From Phycisphaerales bacterium (lineage in GTDB: Bacteria; Planctomycetota; Phycisphaerae; Phycisphaerales; UBA1924): a stretch of DNA of 64,000 nucleotides. A program made the position numbers and the translations under genes. Shown here in pieces: positions 21,964 to 32,818 of this stretch (positions are counted from its first letter, which is position 1; the number at the start of each line of letters is the position of its first letter). Where the stretch lies: NCBI GenBank assembly GCA_007693785.1, contig RECY01000026.1, forward strand, positions 1 to 64,000, written 5' to 3'. The notes under the pieces were generated by a model. It did no database searches, was not told the DNA's origin, and saw only the letters and a list, made by a program, of their open reading frames with translations.

Positions 21964-23808
21964 TCACTTCCCCGCCAGTGCGCCCGCGTCGCCGCCGACG
22001 AGCTGGTGCTGCGCGATCGTCTTGTATACGTCGCACCGTTCGAGCAGGTCCGTGTGGGTGCCGATGTCCACGACGCGCCCCGCCTCCATCACCACGATCC
22101 GGTCGGCGTTCACGACCGTGCTCAGGCGGTGGGCGACGATCAGGCACGTCCGCCCGCTGGCGAACTCGGTGATCGCGTCGGCGATCTTCTGCTCGCTGTC
22201 GGCGTCGACCATGCTCGTCGCCTCGTCGAGGATCAGGATCGCCGGGTCGCGGAGCATCGCCCGCGCGATCGCGATCCGCTGGCGCTGCCCGCCGCTGAGC
22301 GTCAGGCCCTGCTCACCGACTTCCGTCTCATACCCGTTCGGCAGCTTGCTGATGAACTCGGTCGCCCGCGCCCGATCGGCGGCCGCGTGCACCATCTCGT
22401 CGGTCGCTCCGCCCGCGCCGTACGCGATGTTGGACCGCACTGTCCCGCGGAAGAGCACCGTCTCCTGCGTGACGACGCCGATCTGGGATCGCAAACTCCG
22501 CACCGACACGTCGCGGATATCGACGCCGTCCACGAGGATGCGCCCCTCGCTGGCCTCGAACAGCCTCGGGACCAGCGCGAGCAGCGTCGTCTTCCCGCTC
22601 CCGTTCGGGCCGACGACGGCGACGGTCTCCCCGCAGCGCAGGTGGAGGCTGACGCCGCGCACCGCGGGCTCGGTCGAGCCGGGGTAGCTGAACGTCACGT
22701 TGTCGAAGACGATCGAATCACGGTGGCGCGGGAGCTTGGGCAGGCGGTGCCCGTGCCCGGGCTCGTCGGGGTGGTCGAGCATCTCGCGGATGCGCTCGGC
22801 CGCGCCGGCCGACTGCTGGATGTCGTTCACCAGCCCGGTCAGCGGCTTCAGACTCGCCCCGGCCGCCCCGAGCGCGATCAGCGTTGCGAGGAAGCTTTCC
22901 TTCTCCATGTGCCCGTCGAGGATCGCCTTGACCGCGACGAGCACCAGAAACCCGATCGCCAGCAGCGTGATCGCCTCGACCAGCGGGCTCGCGAGCGCAC
23001 GGGCCGTGCGCAGTCGCATCATCTCCTTCATCGACGCCTTGTTGCTCTTATGAAACCGCCCGGCCTCGTACCGCTCGGTCGTGTGCACCTTCACCACGCG
23101 CAGGCCCTGCAGCGCCTCGGTCGCGGCGGCGTAGAGCGCCTGCTGGTGCCCGAGCGCGCCCTTGCTCGCGCGGCGGATCGTCTTGCCCAGGCGACGGATC
23201 ACCGTGTAGAGCACCAGCGCCACCACGATCGAGACCATGCTCAGCACGGGGTTGAGGATCAACGCCGCGATGAACGCCGCCAGCCCCTTGGTCGCCTGCG
23301 CGACGCCCTTGCTCACCAGCGCGTTGAACCCGGCGCTGATCGCGGCCGTGTCCATCACGATCCGCGCGATCGAGTTGCTCGGCCCGTCGGTCACCACGCG
23401 GCTGAGCGGCATCCGCAGCACGCGGTAGAACGCCTTGCGGCGCAGGTTGGTCGCGGTGCGGAAAACGGCCGTCAGCGCGAGGTACTGGTGCAGAAAGTTC
23501 GCCGCCCCCCCGACGATCGTCAGCACGCCGAGCGCGCCGACCAGGATCGCGACGGCCGTGAACTGCCCGGGCGGCGCGCCCTCGATCAGCCAGTCGGGCA
23601 CGCGCCCCTCGGTCCACCCGCGGGTGTTCGCCTGGGCGAGCAGGCCGGGGAGGTCCTGATCGTCGTTGAGGATCAGCTCCAGCACGGGCTGGATCGCGAT
23701 CAGCCCCGCCCCGAGCCCGCTCGCCGAGATGAACGCGAACATCAACGCCAGCACCAGCGTCCGCTTGTAGCGCAGCATCCCGCGTGCGTAGTGCCAGAAG
23801 GCGTCCAT
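21964..23808 (-). CDS. MsbA-like ABC exporter (transmembrane domain fused to ATPase)
   Basis: A protein of 614 residues; ATG at 23808 with GGAG 6 bases upstream; the longer frame is rejected. Residues 1-330 contain six transmembrane segments (LVLALMFAFISASGLGAGL, FTAVAILVGALGVLTIVGG, others) and the coupling helix region ATEALQGLRVVKVHTTE. The ATPase half has Walker A GPNGSGKTT, signature LSGGQRQRIAIARA, Walker B AILILDEATSMVD, H-loop VAHRLSTV. Homologues flip lipid A, glycolipids or export peptides. It diverges from the glycosyltransferase at 23896 with only 87 bases between, consistent with a joint role in envelope glycolipid synthesis. Confidence 0.9.
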   Translation of the reverse strand: MDAFWHYARGMLRYKRTLVLALMFAFISASGLGAGLIAIQPVLELILNDDQDLPGLLAQANTRGWTEGRVPDWLIEGAPPGQFTAVAILVGALGVLTIVGGAANFLHQYLALTAVFRTATNLRRKAFYRVLRMPLSRVVTDGPSNSIARIVMDTAAISAGFNALVSKGVAQATKGLAAFIAALILNPVLSMVSIVVALVLYTVIRRLGKTIRRASKGALGHQQALYAAATEALQGLRVVKVHTTERYEAGRFHKSNKASMKEMMRLRTARALASPLVEAITLLAIGFLVLVAVKAILDGHMEKESFLATLIALGAAGASLKPLTGLVNDIQQSAGAAERIREMLDHPDEPGHGHRLPKLPRHRDSIVFDNVTFSYPGSTEPAVRGVSLHLRCGETVAVVGPNGSGKTTLLALVPRLFEASEGRILVDGVDIRDVSVRSLRSQIGVVTQETVLFRGTVRSNIAYGAGGATDEMVHAAADRARATEFISKLPNGYETEVGEQGLTLSGGQRQRIAIARAMLRDPAILILDEATSMVDADSEQKIADAITEFASGRTCLIVAHRLSTVVNADRIVVMEAGRVVDIGTHTDLLERCDVYKTIAQHQLVGGDAGALAGK

Positions 23809-23895
23809 GCGATCTCCGGTGGGCGGCTCGGGCCCAGTCTGCAAGTATCCGGGCCCAGCCCCGGCCCGACCACCGCGCACGCCGAACAATCACCC

Positions 23896-25167
23896 GTGCC
23901 CACCGAGCCCGACCCAGCCCACACCCGCCCCGCGACGCCCCCCACCACTCCCGGCGGCCGCGACCGTGTCGCGTTCGTCATCCCCTGCTTCAACCACGGA
24001 CGCTTCATCGACGACGCGACCCGCTCGGCCCTCGAACAAACCCACCCCAACACCCGCGTCGTCATCGTCAACGACGGCTCCGACGACGGGACCACCCCGG
24101 ACGACTGCGACCAAGCCGCCCAGCTCGACCCGGATCGCGTCCGCGTGCTGCACCAGCCCAACCAGGGCCTGCCCGCGGCTCGAAACGCCGGGGCCGCACG
24201 CGCCGCACGCGACTTCCCCGAGACCGACCATCTGGTCTTTCTCGATGCCGACGACACCGTCGCGCCGACGTTCGCCGCCCGCCTGCTCGAAAACCTCGCG
24301 AGCGCGCCCGCCGACATCAGCCACGCCTATTGCCAGGAAACCCTCACCGAGCTGGGGCAGAACACCCTCTGGCGCGTCCCCGACTGGGACCCGGAACTCC
24401 TGCTGATCACCAACCTGCACCCGGTCACCTGCCTCGTGCGCCGCGAGGCCTTCGAGCGCGTCGGCGGGTTCGACGAGACCATGACCGGCGGCTACGAGGA
24501 CTGGGAGCTCTGGATCCGCTTGGCCGCGAACGGCTGCCGAGGCGTCCGATGCCCGGAGCCGCTCTTCTTCTGGCGCCGCCACAGCCGCGAGACGATGATC
24601 GACAGCGCGGTCGCCCGCCACGCGGCGCTCTACCAATCGATCATCGACCGCCACCGTGAGCTCTACGAATCCCGCGCGATCGCGCTCGCCGTGCGCACGA
24701 ACACGCTCCTCCGCGCCTTCGACTGCAACTGGCTCGACGAGGATCACCTCCCGATCCCGCTGCGATACCTCCAACAGTCCACCGAGCGTTGGCACGAAGC
24801 CCGCCCGCGGCTGGCGGAGCTCGAGCACGCCCGAGGCGCGCTCGCCGAGGCCCGCGACCAAGCGACGGCCCGCGCCCTCGACGCGGAGCGCGAGCGCGAC
24901 GCACTCGAAGCGACGGCCGCCGTGCGCCTCCACCGCACCGCCCACGCGATCGTCGCCCGGTGCCCCGCTCCCCTCCGGCGCATCCTCCGGGGCGGGATGT
25001 CCGCCCTCGCCGCCCTTATCCGACGCCTCGCACCCCGACGCCCGACGCCCCAGCCGCTCGCCCCCGCGCGAGACGCCCCGCGTCACGCCGAATCGATCCC
25101 CACGCCATCCGCCCCCGATACCATGGCCCCTCAACACCAAACCCCAGGCGAAGGACCCAGACCATGA
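23896..25167 (+). CDS. family 2 glycosyltransferase
   Basis: A protein of 423 residues with a GTG start at 23896; the frame is open far upstream but only as antisense to the MsbA-like gene. The GT-A domain is clear: VAFVIPCFNHGRFIDDATRS, VVIVNDGSDDGT, LPAARNAGAARA, DHLVFLDADDTV (DxD metal site DAD), GGYEDWELWIRLAANG. A C-terminal region of about 130 residues has a heptad-like Arg/Ala/Glu segment (RLAELEHARGALAEARDQ) followed by a Pro/Arg-rich tail. It transfers a sugar from a nucleotide donor, probably to a cell-surface glycan. Its stop overlaps the sucC start (ATGA), an unusual partnership. Confidence 0.85.
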   Translation: MPTEPDPAHTRPATPPTTPGGRDRVAFVIPCFNHGRFIDDATRSALEQTHPNTRVVIVNDGSDDGTTPDDCDQAAQLDPDRVRVLHQPNQGLPAARNAGAARAARDFPETDHLVFLDADDTVAPTFAARLLENLASAPADISHAYCQETLTELGQNTLWRVPDWDPELLLITNLHPVTCLVRREAFERVGGFDETMTGGYEDWELWIRLAANGCRGVRCPEPLFFWRRHSRETMIDSAVARHAALYQSIIDRHRELYESRAIALAVRTNTLLRAFDCNWLDEDHLPIPLRYLQQSTERWHEARPRLAELEHARGALAEARDQATARALDAERERDALEATAAVRLHRTAHAIVARCPAPLRRILRGGMSALAALIRRLAPRRPTPQPLAPARDAPRHAESIPTPSAPDTMAPQHQTPGEGPRP

Positions 25168-26381
25168 AGATCCACGAGCACCAGGCCCGAGACCTCCTCG
25201 CCTCCTTCGGCGTCCCCGTCCCCCCGGCCCACCTCTGCACCAACGCCCAGGACGCCGCACGCCTCTACAAAGAAATCACCGACCAGGCCGGCACCGACCT
25301 CGTCGTCGTCAAGGCCCAGGTCCACGCCGGCGGCCGCGGCAAAGCCGGCTTCGTCAAGCTCGTCCGCTCCGCCGACGAAGCCACCGAAGCCGCCACCTTC
25401 ATGCTCACCAACCGCATGGTCTCCAACCAGACCGGCCCCGAAGGCCTCCCCGTCTCCAAACTCCTCATGGCCGCCGGCGTCGACATCGCCCACGAGTACT
25501 ACCTCGCCATCACCACCGACCGAGCCACACGCCAAAACGTCCTCATCGCCTCCGCCGAAGGCGGCGTCGACATCGAAGAAGTCGCCGAGCACAACCCAAA
25601 GGCCATCCTCAAAACACCCCTCCACCCCCTCCTCGGCCTCCAGCCCCACCAGGCCCGCGAAACCGCCTTCCGCCTCGGCCTCAAAGGCAAGCAGGTCAAC
25701 CAGGCCGTCAAAACCATGACCGCCCTCGCCAAGTGCTTCCTCGCCAAAGACTGCTCCATCGCCGAGATCAACCCCCTCGTCCTCACCCCCCCGACCGACG
25801 CCCACCCCGACGGCCAGATCCTCGCCATCGACGCCAAGTTCAACTTCGACGACAACGCCCTCTTCCGACACCCCGACCTCCAGGCACTCTTCGACCCCGC
25901 CGAGGAAAACCCCGCCGAACTCCGCGCCGCCTCCCACGGCCTCACCTACATCGCACTCGACGGCAACATCGGATGCCTCGTCAACGGCGCCGGACTCGCC
26001 ATGGCCACCATGGACACCATCAAGCACCACGGCGGCGAACCCGCCAACTTCCTCGACGTCGGCGGCTCCGCCTCCGAACAAGCCGTCACCGAAGCCTTCA
26101 ACATCATCCTCAGCGACGAACGCGTCCAAGGCATCCTCGTCAACATCTTCGGCGGCATCATGGACTGCGCCGTCATCGCACAAGGCATCGTCAACGCCGC
26201 CAAAACCTACAAAAACAACGACGGCTCCACCGGCTTCCAAGTCCCCCTCGTCGTCAGACTCGAAGGCACCAACGTCGAAGCCGGACGAGAAATCCTGAAG
26301 CAGGCGAGCGCCAGCCTGCCGACACTGCAGGCCGCGACGGATCTGAGTGATGGGGCGAGAAAAGTCACCGTGGCCATCTAA
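25164..26381 (+). CDS. sucC: succinyl-CoA ligase, ADP-forming, beta subunit
   Basis: A protein of 405 residues. It catalyses the substrate-level phosphorylation step of the TCA cycle with SucD. Recognisable: [39 protein letters not shown] (ATP-grasp), [84 protein letters not shown] precedes the ATG. Codon use is extremely C-ending until about 26293 and then changes abruptly to G-ending codons for the last 30 codons. No sucD follows, although sucCD is normally an operon; instead comes an AT-rich gene and a transposase unit. Confidence 0.94.
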   Translation: MKIHEHQARDLLASFGVPVPPAHLCTNAQDAARLYKEITDQAGTDLVVVKAQVHAGGRGKAGFVKLVRSADEATEAATFMLTNRMVSNQTGPEGLPVSKLLMAAGVDIAHEYYLAITTDRATRQNVLIASAEGGVDIEEVAEHNPKAILKTPLHPLLGLQPHQARETAFRLGLKGKQVNQAVKTMTALAKCFLAKDCSIAEINPLVLTPPTDAHPDGQILAIDAKFNFDDNALFRHPDLQALFDPAEENPAELRAASHGLTYIALDGNIGCLVNGAGLAMATMDTIKHHGGEPANFLDVGGSASEQAVTEAFNIILSDERVQGILVNIFGGIMDCAVIAQGIVNAAKTYKNNDGSTGFQVPLVVRLEGTNVEAGREILKQASASLPTLQAATDLSDGARKVTVAI

Positions 26382-26416
26382 CGCACTCCGGCCATAGAGA
26401 ATGGAAAATCAGTGCC

Positions 26417-26938
26417 ATGCTACCCGTGCAGCCTCCAGATAAAAATCGCGCAGATTCCGGCGTGATTTTTGCGAGATCGCTTCTTAATCAGCATCCGGTA
26501 GATGCTGCACAAGTTTTGTCGAGTATTGATGACGAGACCGCTGGATTTGTCTATGCAACATGGGCAGATCGGGCCGATGCGCTTTCGCGTGCTGCAGGAA
26601 ATACTCTTATAACAGAGTTGGTAGTACGAGCCGCTGTATCGACGGTGATTGGCGTTGGGATCGGTTACGCAATTGGGGGACTTCAGGTCGCTTGGGCTGG
26701 GCTGATCTTGCCACTGCTTGTGATTGTTTGGTGGCGATCGAATCGTCGCACTTGGCATCGTTCTGTTGCTCGTGCCATTATCTGGGGCGCATTAATCTTT
26801 GACGACATCAAAATGCGATATGAAAATTCTGGACCTGAGGGCGAAATAATCATAAATAAAGTTGGCAACAATGTGGGTCGATTTGCGAGTAATTACGAGA
26901 AATGGACTGGGAGGCCATTAGCGAGACGGATAGGGTAG
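26417..26938 (+). CDS. AT-rich small membrane protein, probably acquired
   Basis: A protein of 173 residues starting at ATG 26417. A soluble N-terminal part of about 70 residues (HPVDAAQVLSSIDDETAGFV) is followed by two adjacent hydrophobic segments (LVVRAAVSTVIGVGIGYAIG and AWAGLILPLLVIVWW) and a basic, polar C-terminus (IIINKVGNNVGRFASNYEKW). Family not recognised. Base composition and codon use (many A/T-ending codons, ATA, AGA) differ sharply from all neighbours. It is directly upstream of a RAYT transposase unit; the whole patch 26290-27793 looks like imported or rearranged DNA. Confidence 0.6.
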   Translation: MLPVQPPDKNRADSGVIFARSLLNQHPVDAAQVLSSIDDETAGFVYATWADRADALSRAAGNTLITELVVRAAVSTVIGVGIGYAIGGLQVAWAGLILPLLVIVWWRSNRRTWHRSVARAIIWGALIFDDIKMRYENSGPEGEIIINKVGNNVGRFASNYEKWTGRPLARRIG

Positions 26939-26941
26939 CTC

Positions 26942-27083
26942 GGTGCCCCGGAGACGCGGAGCCCGCCGCGGGCGCAGCTTCTCCGGGACTCCCCCTCCTT
27001 CAACCCTCCTCCCATCAGCCACCCCCGTCCGACCCCGATCATGGAAAAGCTCCGCCGCGGCGGCTCCGCGTTTCCATGCCACC
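26942..27083. repeat. family B unit, left flank of RAYT
   Basis: GGTGCCCCGGAGACGCGGAG..CAGCTTCTCCGGG, a pyrimidine-rich spacer, then CATGGAAAAGCTCC..GCGTTTCCATGCCACC. The whole unit of about 142 bases, including the spacer (GACTCCCCCTCCTTCAACC), is a direct repeat of 27653-27793. It ends 12 bases from the transposase stop codon. Confidence 0.9.
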
Positions 27084-27094
27084 AGAGCGCGGCC

Positions 27095-27610
27095 TCATCG
27101 CAGGTGGTCGCACGCGATCTCGCCTTCGCGTTGACCCTGCCAAAACCGGGCGCTCGACCACACCCAATCACCCGGCCGCTCCACCAGCCCCCGCCGAACC
27201 GGGTTGATATGGCAGTAGTCTATCTTCTCGCGGATCTCGTCGAGATCCCGGCAATTCCGGTCGTACCCGCCTCCGGATTGCCAGAACGCCATCGAGCCAT
27301 CGGCGCGCTCAAGCCGTTCAAGTCCACCCGCCCCTCGTGAACGCCAGTCCGCGATGAGCCGTCGCGCGACGCCGCCCTTGAGCGTCCGCAGGGTCGTCGG
27401 CACATCCGACTCGCTGTTGGCCCGCAGCACCAGATGCACATGCTCCGGCATCAGCACCCACGCGTGCAAGAGAAACGTGTGCCGCTCGCGTGTTCGCTGC
27501 AACTGAGCGACAAACACGTCCTTCGCCGCACGACTCCGAAAGAGCGGCAGCCGATGCAGGCAGCTAAATGTAAGAAATCGAACCGAGTTCGCATGCTCAT
27601 ACCGACGCAT
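27095..27610 (-). CDS. REP-associated tyrosine transposase (RAYT, IS200-like Y1 family)
   Basis: A protein of 171 residues; ATG at 27610, upstream frame being translated repeat. Family features: FLTFSCLHRLPLF at the N-terminus, the HUH metal site in MPEHVHLVL, the catalytic Tyr region EKIDYCHINPVRRGLV and the closing DWVWSSARFW. Members cleave and rejoin single-stranded DNA at palindromic REP sequences and are thought to spread them. Here it lies between two direct copies of a family B unit (26942-27083 and 27653-27793), exactly the arrangement expected of a RAYT with its substrate repeats. All key residues are present, so it may be active. Confidence 0.9.
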   Translation of the reverse strand: MRRYEHANSVRFLTFSCLHRLPLFRSRAAKDVFVAQLQRTRERHTFLLHAWVLMPEHVHLVLRANSESDVPTTLRTLKGGVARRLIADWRSRGAGGLERLERADGSMAFWQSGGGYDRNCRDLDEIREKIDYCHINPVRRGLVERPGDWVWSSARFWQGQREGEIACDHLR

Positions 27611-27652
27611 GGCAAGCACCCTACCGACTTGCCCCATCGGATGCCAAAACTC

Positions 27653-27793
27653 GGTGCCCCGGAGACGCGAAGCCCGCCCCGGGCGCAGCTTCTCCGGGAC
27701 TCCCCCTCCTCCAACGCTCCTCTCGCCAACCACCCCCATCCGCCCCCGACCATGGAAAAGCTCCGCCCCAGCGGCTCCGCGTTTCCATGCCAC
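27653..27793. repeat. family B unit, right flank of RAYT
   Basis: GGTGCCCCGGAGACGCGAAG..CAGCTTCTCCGGG, spacer GACTCCCCCTCCTCCAACG, then CATGGAAAAGCTCC..GCGTTTCCATGCCAC. Direct repeat of the unit at 26942-27083, 43 bases upstream of the transposase start. Confidence 0.9.
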
Positions 27794-27821
27794 AGGAGCG
27801 CAACACCCTCTGTGCGCCCCG

Positions 27822-27848
27822 GCCCGAGTGCTGTCCCGCCACTCGGGC
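27822..27848 (-). terminator. hairpin immediately after recQ
   Basis: GCCCGAGTG, loop CTGTCCCGC, CACTCGGGC, touching the recQ stop codon at 27850. There is no T-run on the minus strand, so it may protect the mRNA end rather than terminate. Confidence 0.45.
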
Positions 27849-27849
27849 C

Positions 27850-29736
27850 TCAGCCCGACGCGATCGCCGCCAGGAACGCCTCGCCGAACTGCTCGAGCTT
27901 CGCCGGCCCCACGCCCTTCACACGCAGCATCGCCCGCGTGTCCGCCGGGCGCGACCGCGCCAGCTCCCGCAGCGTCGCGTCGCTGAACACCACGTACGGC
28001 GGCGCGCCCAGCTCCTCCGCGATCGACTTCCGCAGCGCCCGCAGCGACTCGAACAGCCGCTTCTCCTCCACGCTCAGTGGGCGCGCCTCCAACTCCGAAG
28101 ACGCCCGCGAGCGGCGCTCCGGGCGTTCCGAACCGGCCGACCGCGTCCCCATCGGCAGCCCCAGGCGCACGGTCTCCTCCCCGCGCATCACCGCCGCCCC
28201 CCGCGCCCCGAACCGCAGCGTGCGGAACTCGCCGACCTCCAGCGCCCCGGCCGCCACGAGCTGATCGACGAACGCCATCACCTCCGCCTTCCGACGGTCC
28301 TTCATCAGCCCGAACACGCTCAGCCGGTCGTGCCCGGCTCGCCCGATCTTCTCGCTCCCGCTCCCGCGCAGCACGTCAACCACGTGCCCGGCGCCGTAGC
28401 TCTGCCCCGTCCGGGCGACGCCCGACAGAATCATCTGCGCGATCCGCTGCCCGTCCGGCTCCGACTCGGTCTCCCCCAGGCACACGTCGCACGCCCCGCA
28501 GCTCTCTTTCGTAAACGCCTGCCCGAAGTGCTCGCACAGCGCCTTGTGGCGGCAGACCAGCGTCCCCGCGAACCGCTGCATCTCGTTGAGCAGTTCGATC
28601 TGCGCCGCCGTCGAATCGTCGCTCGCGCCCGTCTCGCCCGCCGAACGCTCGATGAGCTGGCGCCAGCGGACCGAGTCCCCCGGCGCGGTCAGCAGCAGAC
28701 ACTCCGCCTCCAGCCCGTCGCGCCCCGCGCGCCCCGCCTCCTGCTGGTACGCCTCGACGCTCTTGGGCAGGTTCGCGTGCGCCACCAGGCGCACGTTGCT
28801 CCGGTCGATCCCCATCCCGAACGCGACCGTCGCGCACACCACGTCGAGCTGCTCGTTGGTGAACCGACGCTCGACGCCGTGCCGCTTGTCGGGGTTCAGG
28901 CCCGCGTGGTACGCCTCCGCGTCGTGCCCGGCGGCGCGCAGCTTGCCCGCCAGCTCCTCCGTCTTCGCACGGCTCATGCAATAGACGATCGCCCCGCCCT
29001 CGCCCCGCTCGTGCATCGCCCCGATCGCCTCGCTCGCCTGCTCCGCCCCGTCGCCGCGCCGCGCCCGCACGCGGTAGGTCAGGTTCGGGCGATCGAAATC
29101 GCCCACCATCGGCACGACCAGCGCGCCGTGCTCGTCCCGCAGCCCGAGCTGGCGCACGATGTCCTCGCGCACCCGCGGCGTCGCGGTCGCCGTGAACGCC
29201 TGCATCCCCACGCCCGGCGCGACCTCGCGCAGCTCCCGCAGACGCCGATACTCCGGGCGGAAATCGTGCCCCCACTGGCTGATGCAGTGCGCCTCGTCGA
29301 TCGCGATCGCCCCGAGCCGCCCGCTGTCCGCCAGCTCCGCGAGCAGCGACTTGAACCCGGGGTTCACCGCGCGCTCCGGCGCGCACAAAATCAGCTTTAG
29401 CTCTCCCGCGCGCAGACGCGCGACCGTCGCCCGCGCCTCCTCGGCGTCGAGCCCGGAGTGCAACGCCGCGGCCGGGTAGCCGTTGAGCTCCAACCCCCGC
29501 ACCTGGTCCCGCATCAGCGCGATCAGCGGGCTGAGCACCACCGTGAGCCTGCCCGTCACCAGCGGCGGCGCCTGGTAACACAGGCTCTTCCCGCCCCCCG
29601 TCGGCAGCACCACCAGCCCGTCCCGCCCCGCGACGGCAAGCTCGATCGCCCGCGCCTGCAACGGGCGAAGGTCATCAAACCCCCACACCCGGCGCACGGC
29701 GTCGAGAATCAACGAGTTATCCGGGGCGGTCGTCAC
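27850..29736 (-). CDS. recQ: ATP-dependent DNA helicase RecQ
   Basis: A protein of 628 residues. The GTG at 29736 is chosen over an in-frame GTG at 29775 because the latter would put a perfect hairpin (29749-29772) inside the gene and because TACGCT lies 7 bases before 29736. Superfamily 2 motifs: LPTGGGKSLCYQ (I), DEAHCISQWGHDFRPEY (II), FTATATPRVREDI (III), AFGMGIDRSNVRLVAH and YQQEAGRAGRDG (VI). The zinc site Cys cluster (CRHK..CGACDVC) and a C-terminal HRDC domain (LFESLRALRKSIAEELGAPP ... MLRVKGVGPAKLEQFG) complete a full-length RecQ. It unwinds recombination and stalled-fork intermediates. Confidence 0.94.
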   Translation of the reverse strand: MTTAPDNSLILDAVRRVWGFDDLRPLQARAIELAVAGRDGLVVLPTGGGKSLCYQAPPLVTGRLTVVLSPLIALMRDQVRGLELNGYPAAALHSGLDAEEARATVARLRAGELKLILCAPERAVNPGFKSLLAELADSGRLGAIAIDEAHCISQWGHDFRPEYRRLRELREVAPGVGMQAFTATATPRVREDIVRQLGLRDEHGALVVPMVGDFDRPNLTYRVRARRGDGAEQASEAIGAMHERGEGGAIVYCMSRAKTEELAGKLRAAGHDAEAYHAGLNPDKRHGVERRFTNEQLDVVCATVAFGMGIDRSNVRLVAHANLPKSVEAYQQEAGRAGRDGLEAECLLLTAPGDSVRWRQLIERSAGETGASDDSTAAQIELLNEMQRFAGTLVCRHKALCEHFGQAFTKESCGACDVCLGETESEPDGQRIAQMILSGVARTGQSYGAGHVVDVLRGSGSEKIGRAGHDRLSVFGLMKDRRKAEVMAFVDQLVAAGALEVGEFRTLRFGARGAAVMRGEETVRLGLPMGTRSAGSERPERRSRASSELEARPLSVEEKRLFESLRALRKSIAEELGAPPYVVFSDATLRELARSRPADTRAMLRVKGVGPAKLEQFGEAFLAAIASG

Positions 29737-29743
29737 AGGGCAA

Positions 29744-29749
29744 AGCGTA
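29744..29749 (-). promoter_or_regulatory. putative leaderless -10 box (recQ)
   Basis: TACGCT on the minus strand, 7 bases before the GTG at 29736; it overlaps the foot of the acnA terminator hairpin. Confidence 0.4.
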
Positions 29750-29772
29750 AGCGGGCCGAGGGCGGCCCGCTT
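29749..29772 (-). terminator. hairpin between acnA and recQ
   Basis: AAGCGGGCC, loop GCCCTC on the minus strand, GGCCCGCTT; a perfect 9-bp stem 34 bases after the acnA stop, followed by ACGCTTTG. Probably ends acnA transcription. Confidence 0.6.
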
Positions 29773-29805
29773 CACACTCGCTGATCTCGCTCGGCGTGCG
29801 TGCGT

Positions 29806-32664
<2,859 letters not shown>

Positions 32665-32807
32665 CGCAAGCTCCTTCAGATGGATTGGTTGTGTGCTTCA
32701 ATCATCGCCCGGATGAATCGATAAATCGAATCGATCTTGTTGCTATTTTTCATCGATAACGTCAATGTTTATCGTGGTTCAGGGCATTCGGGGATCGCGT
32801 CCGCGTC

Positions 32808-32813
32808 TAGACT
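32808..32813 (+). promoter_or_regulatory. putative leaderless -10 box (glycosyltransferase)
   Basis: TAGACT, 5 bases before the GTG at 32819. Confidence 0.4.
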
Positions 32814-32818
32814 CGCCC

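Noticed and set aside
20842-23895. Extension of the glycosyltransferase frame upstream by about 1000 codons
   Set aside because: It is antisense to the methyltransferase, zinc-binding and MsbA genes, low in Met and without recognisable domains.
26942-27793. CRISPR array suspected from direct repeats
   Set aside because: Only two direct copies exist and a transposase gene lies between them; there are no regular spacers or cas genes.
27611-27793. Longer RAYT start at 27793
   Set aside because: The extra 61 residues are the translation of a family B repeat unit and not part of the transposase family.
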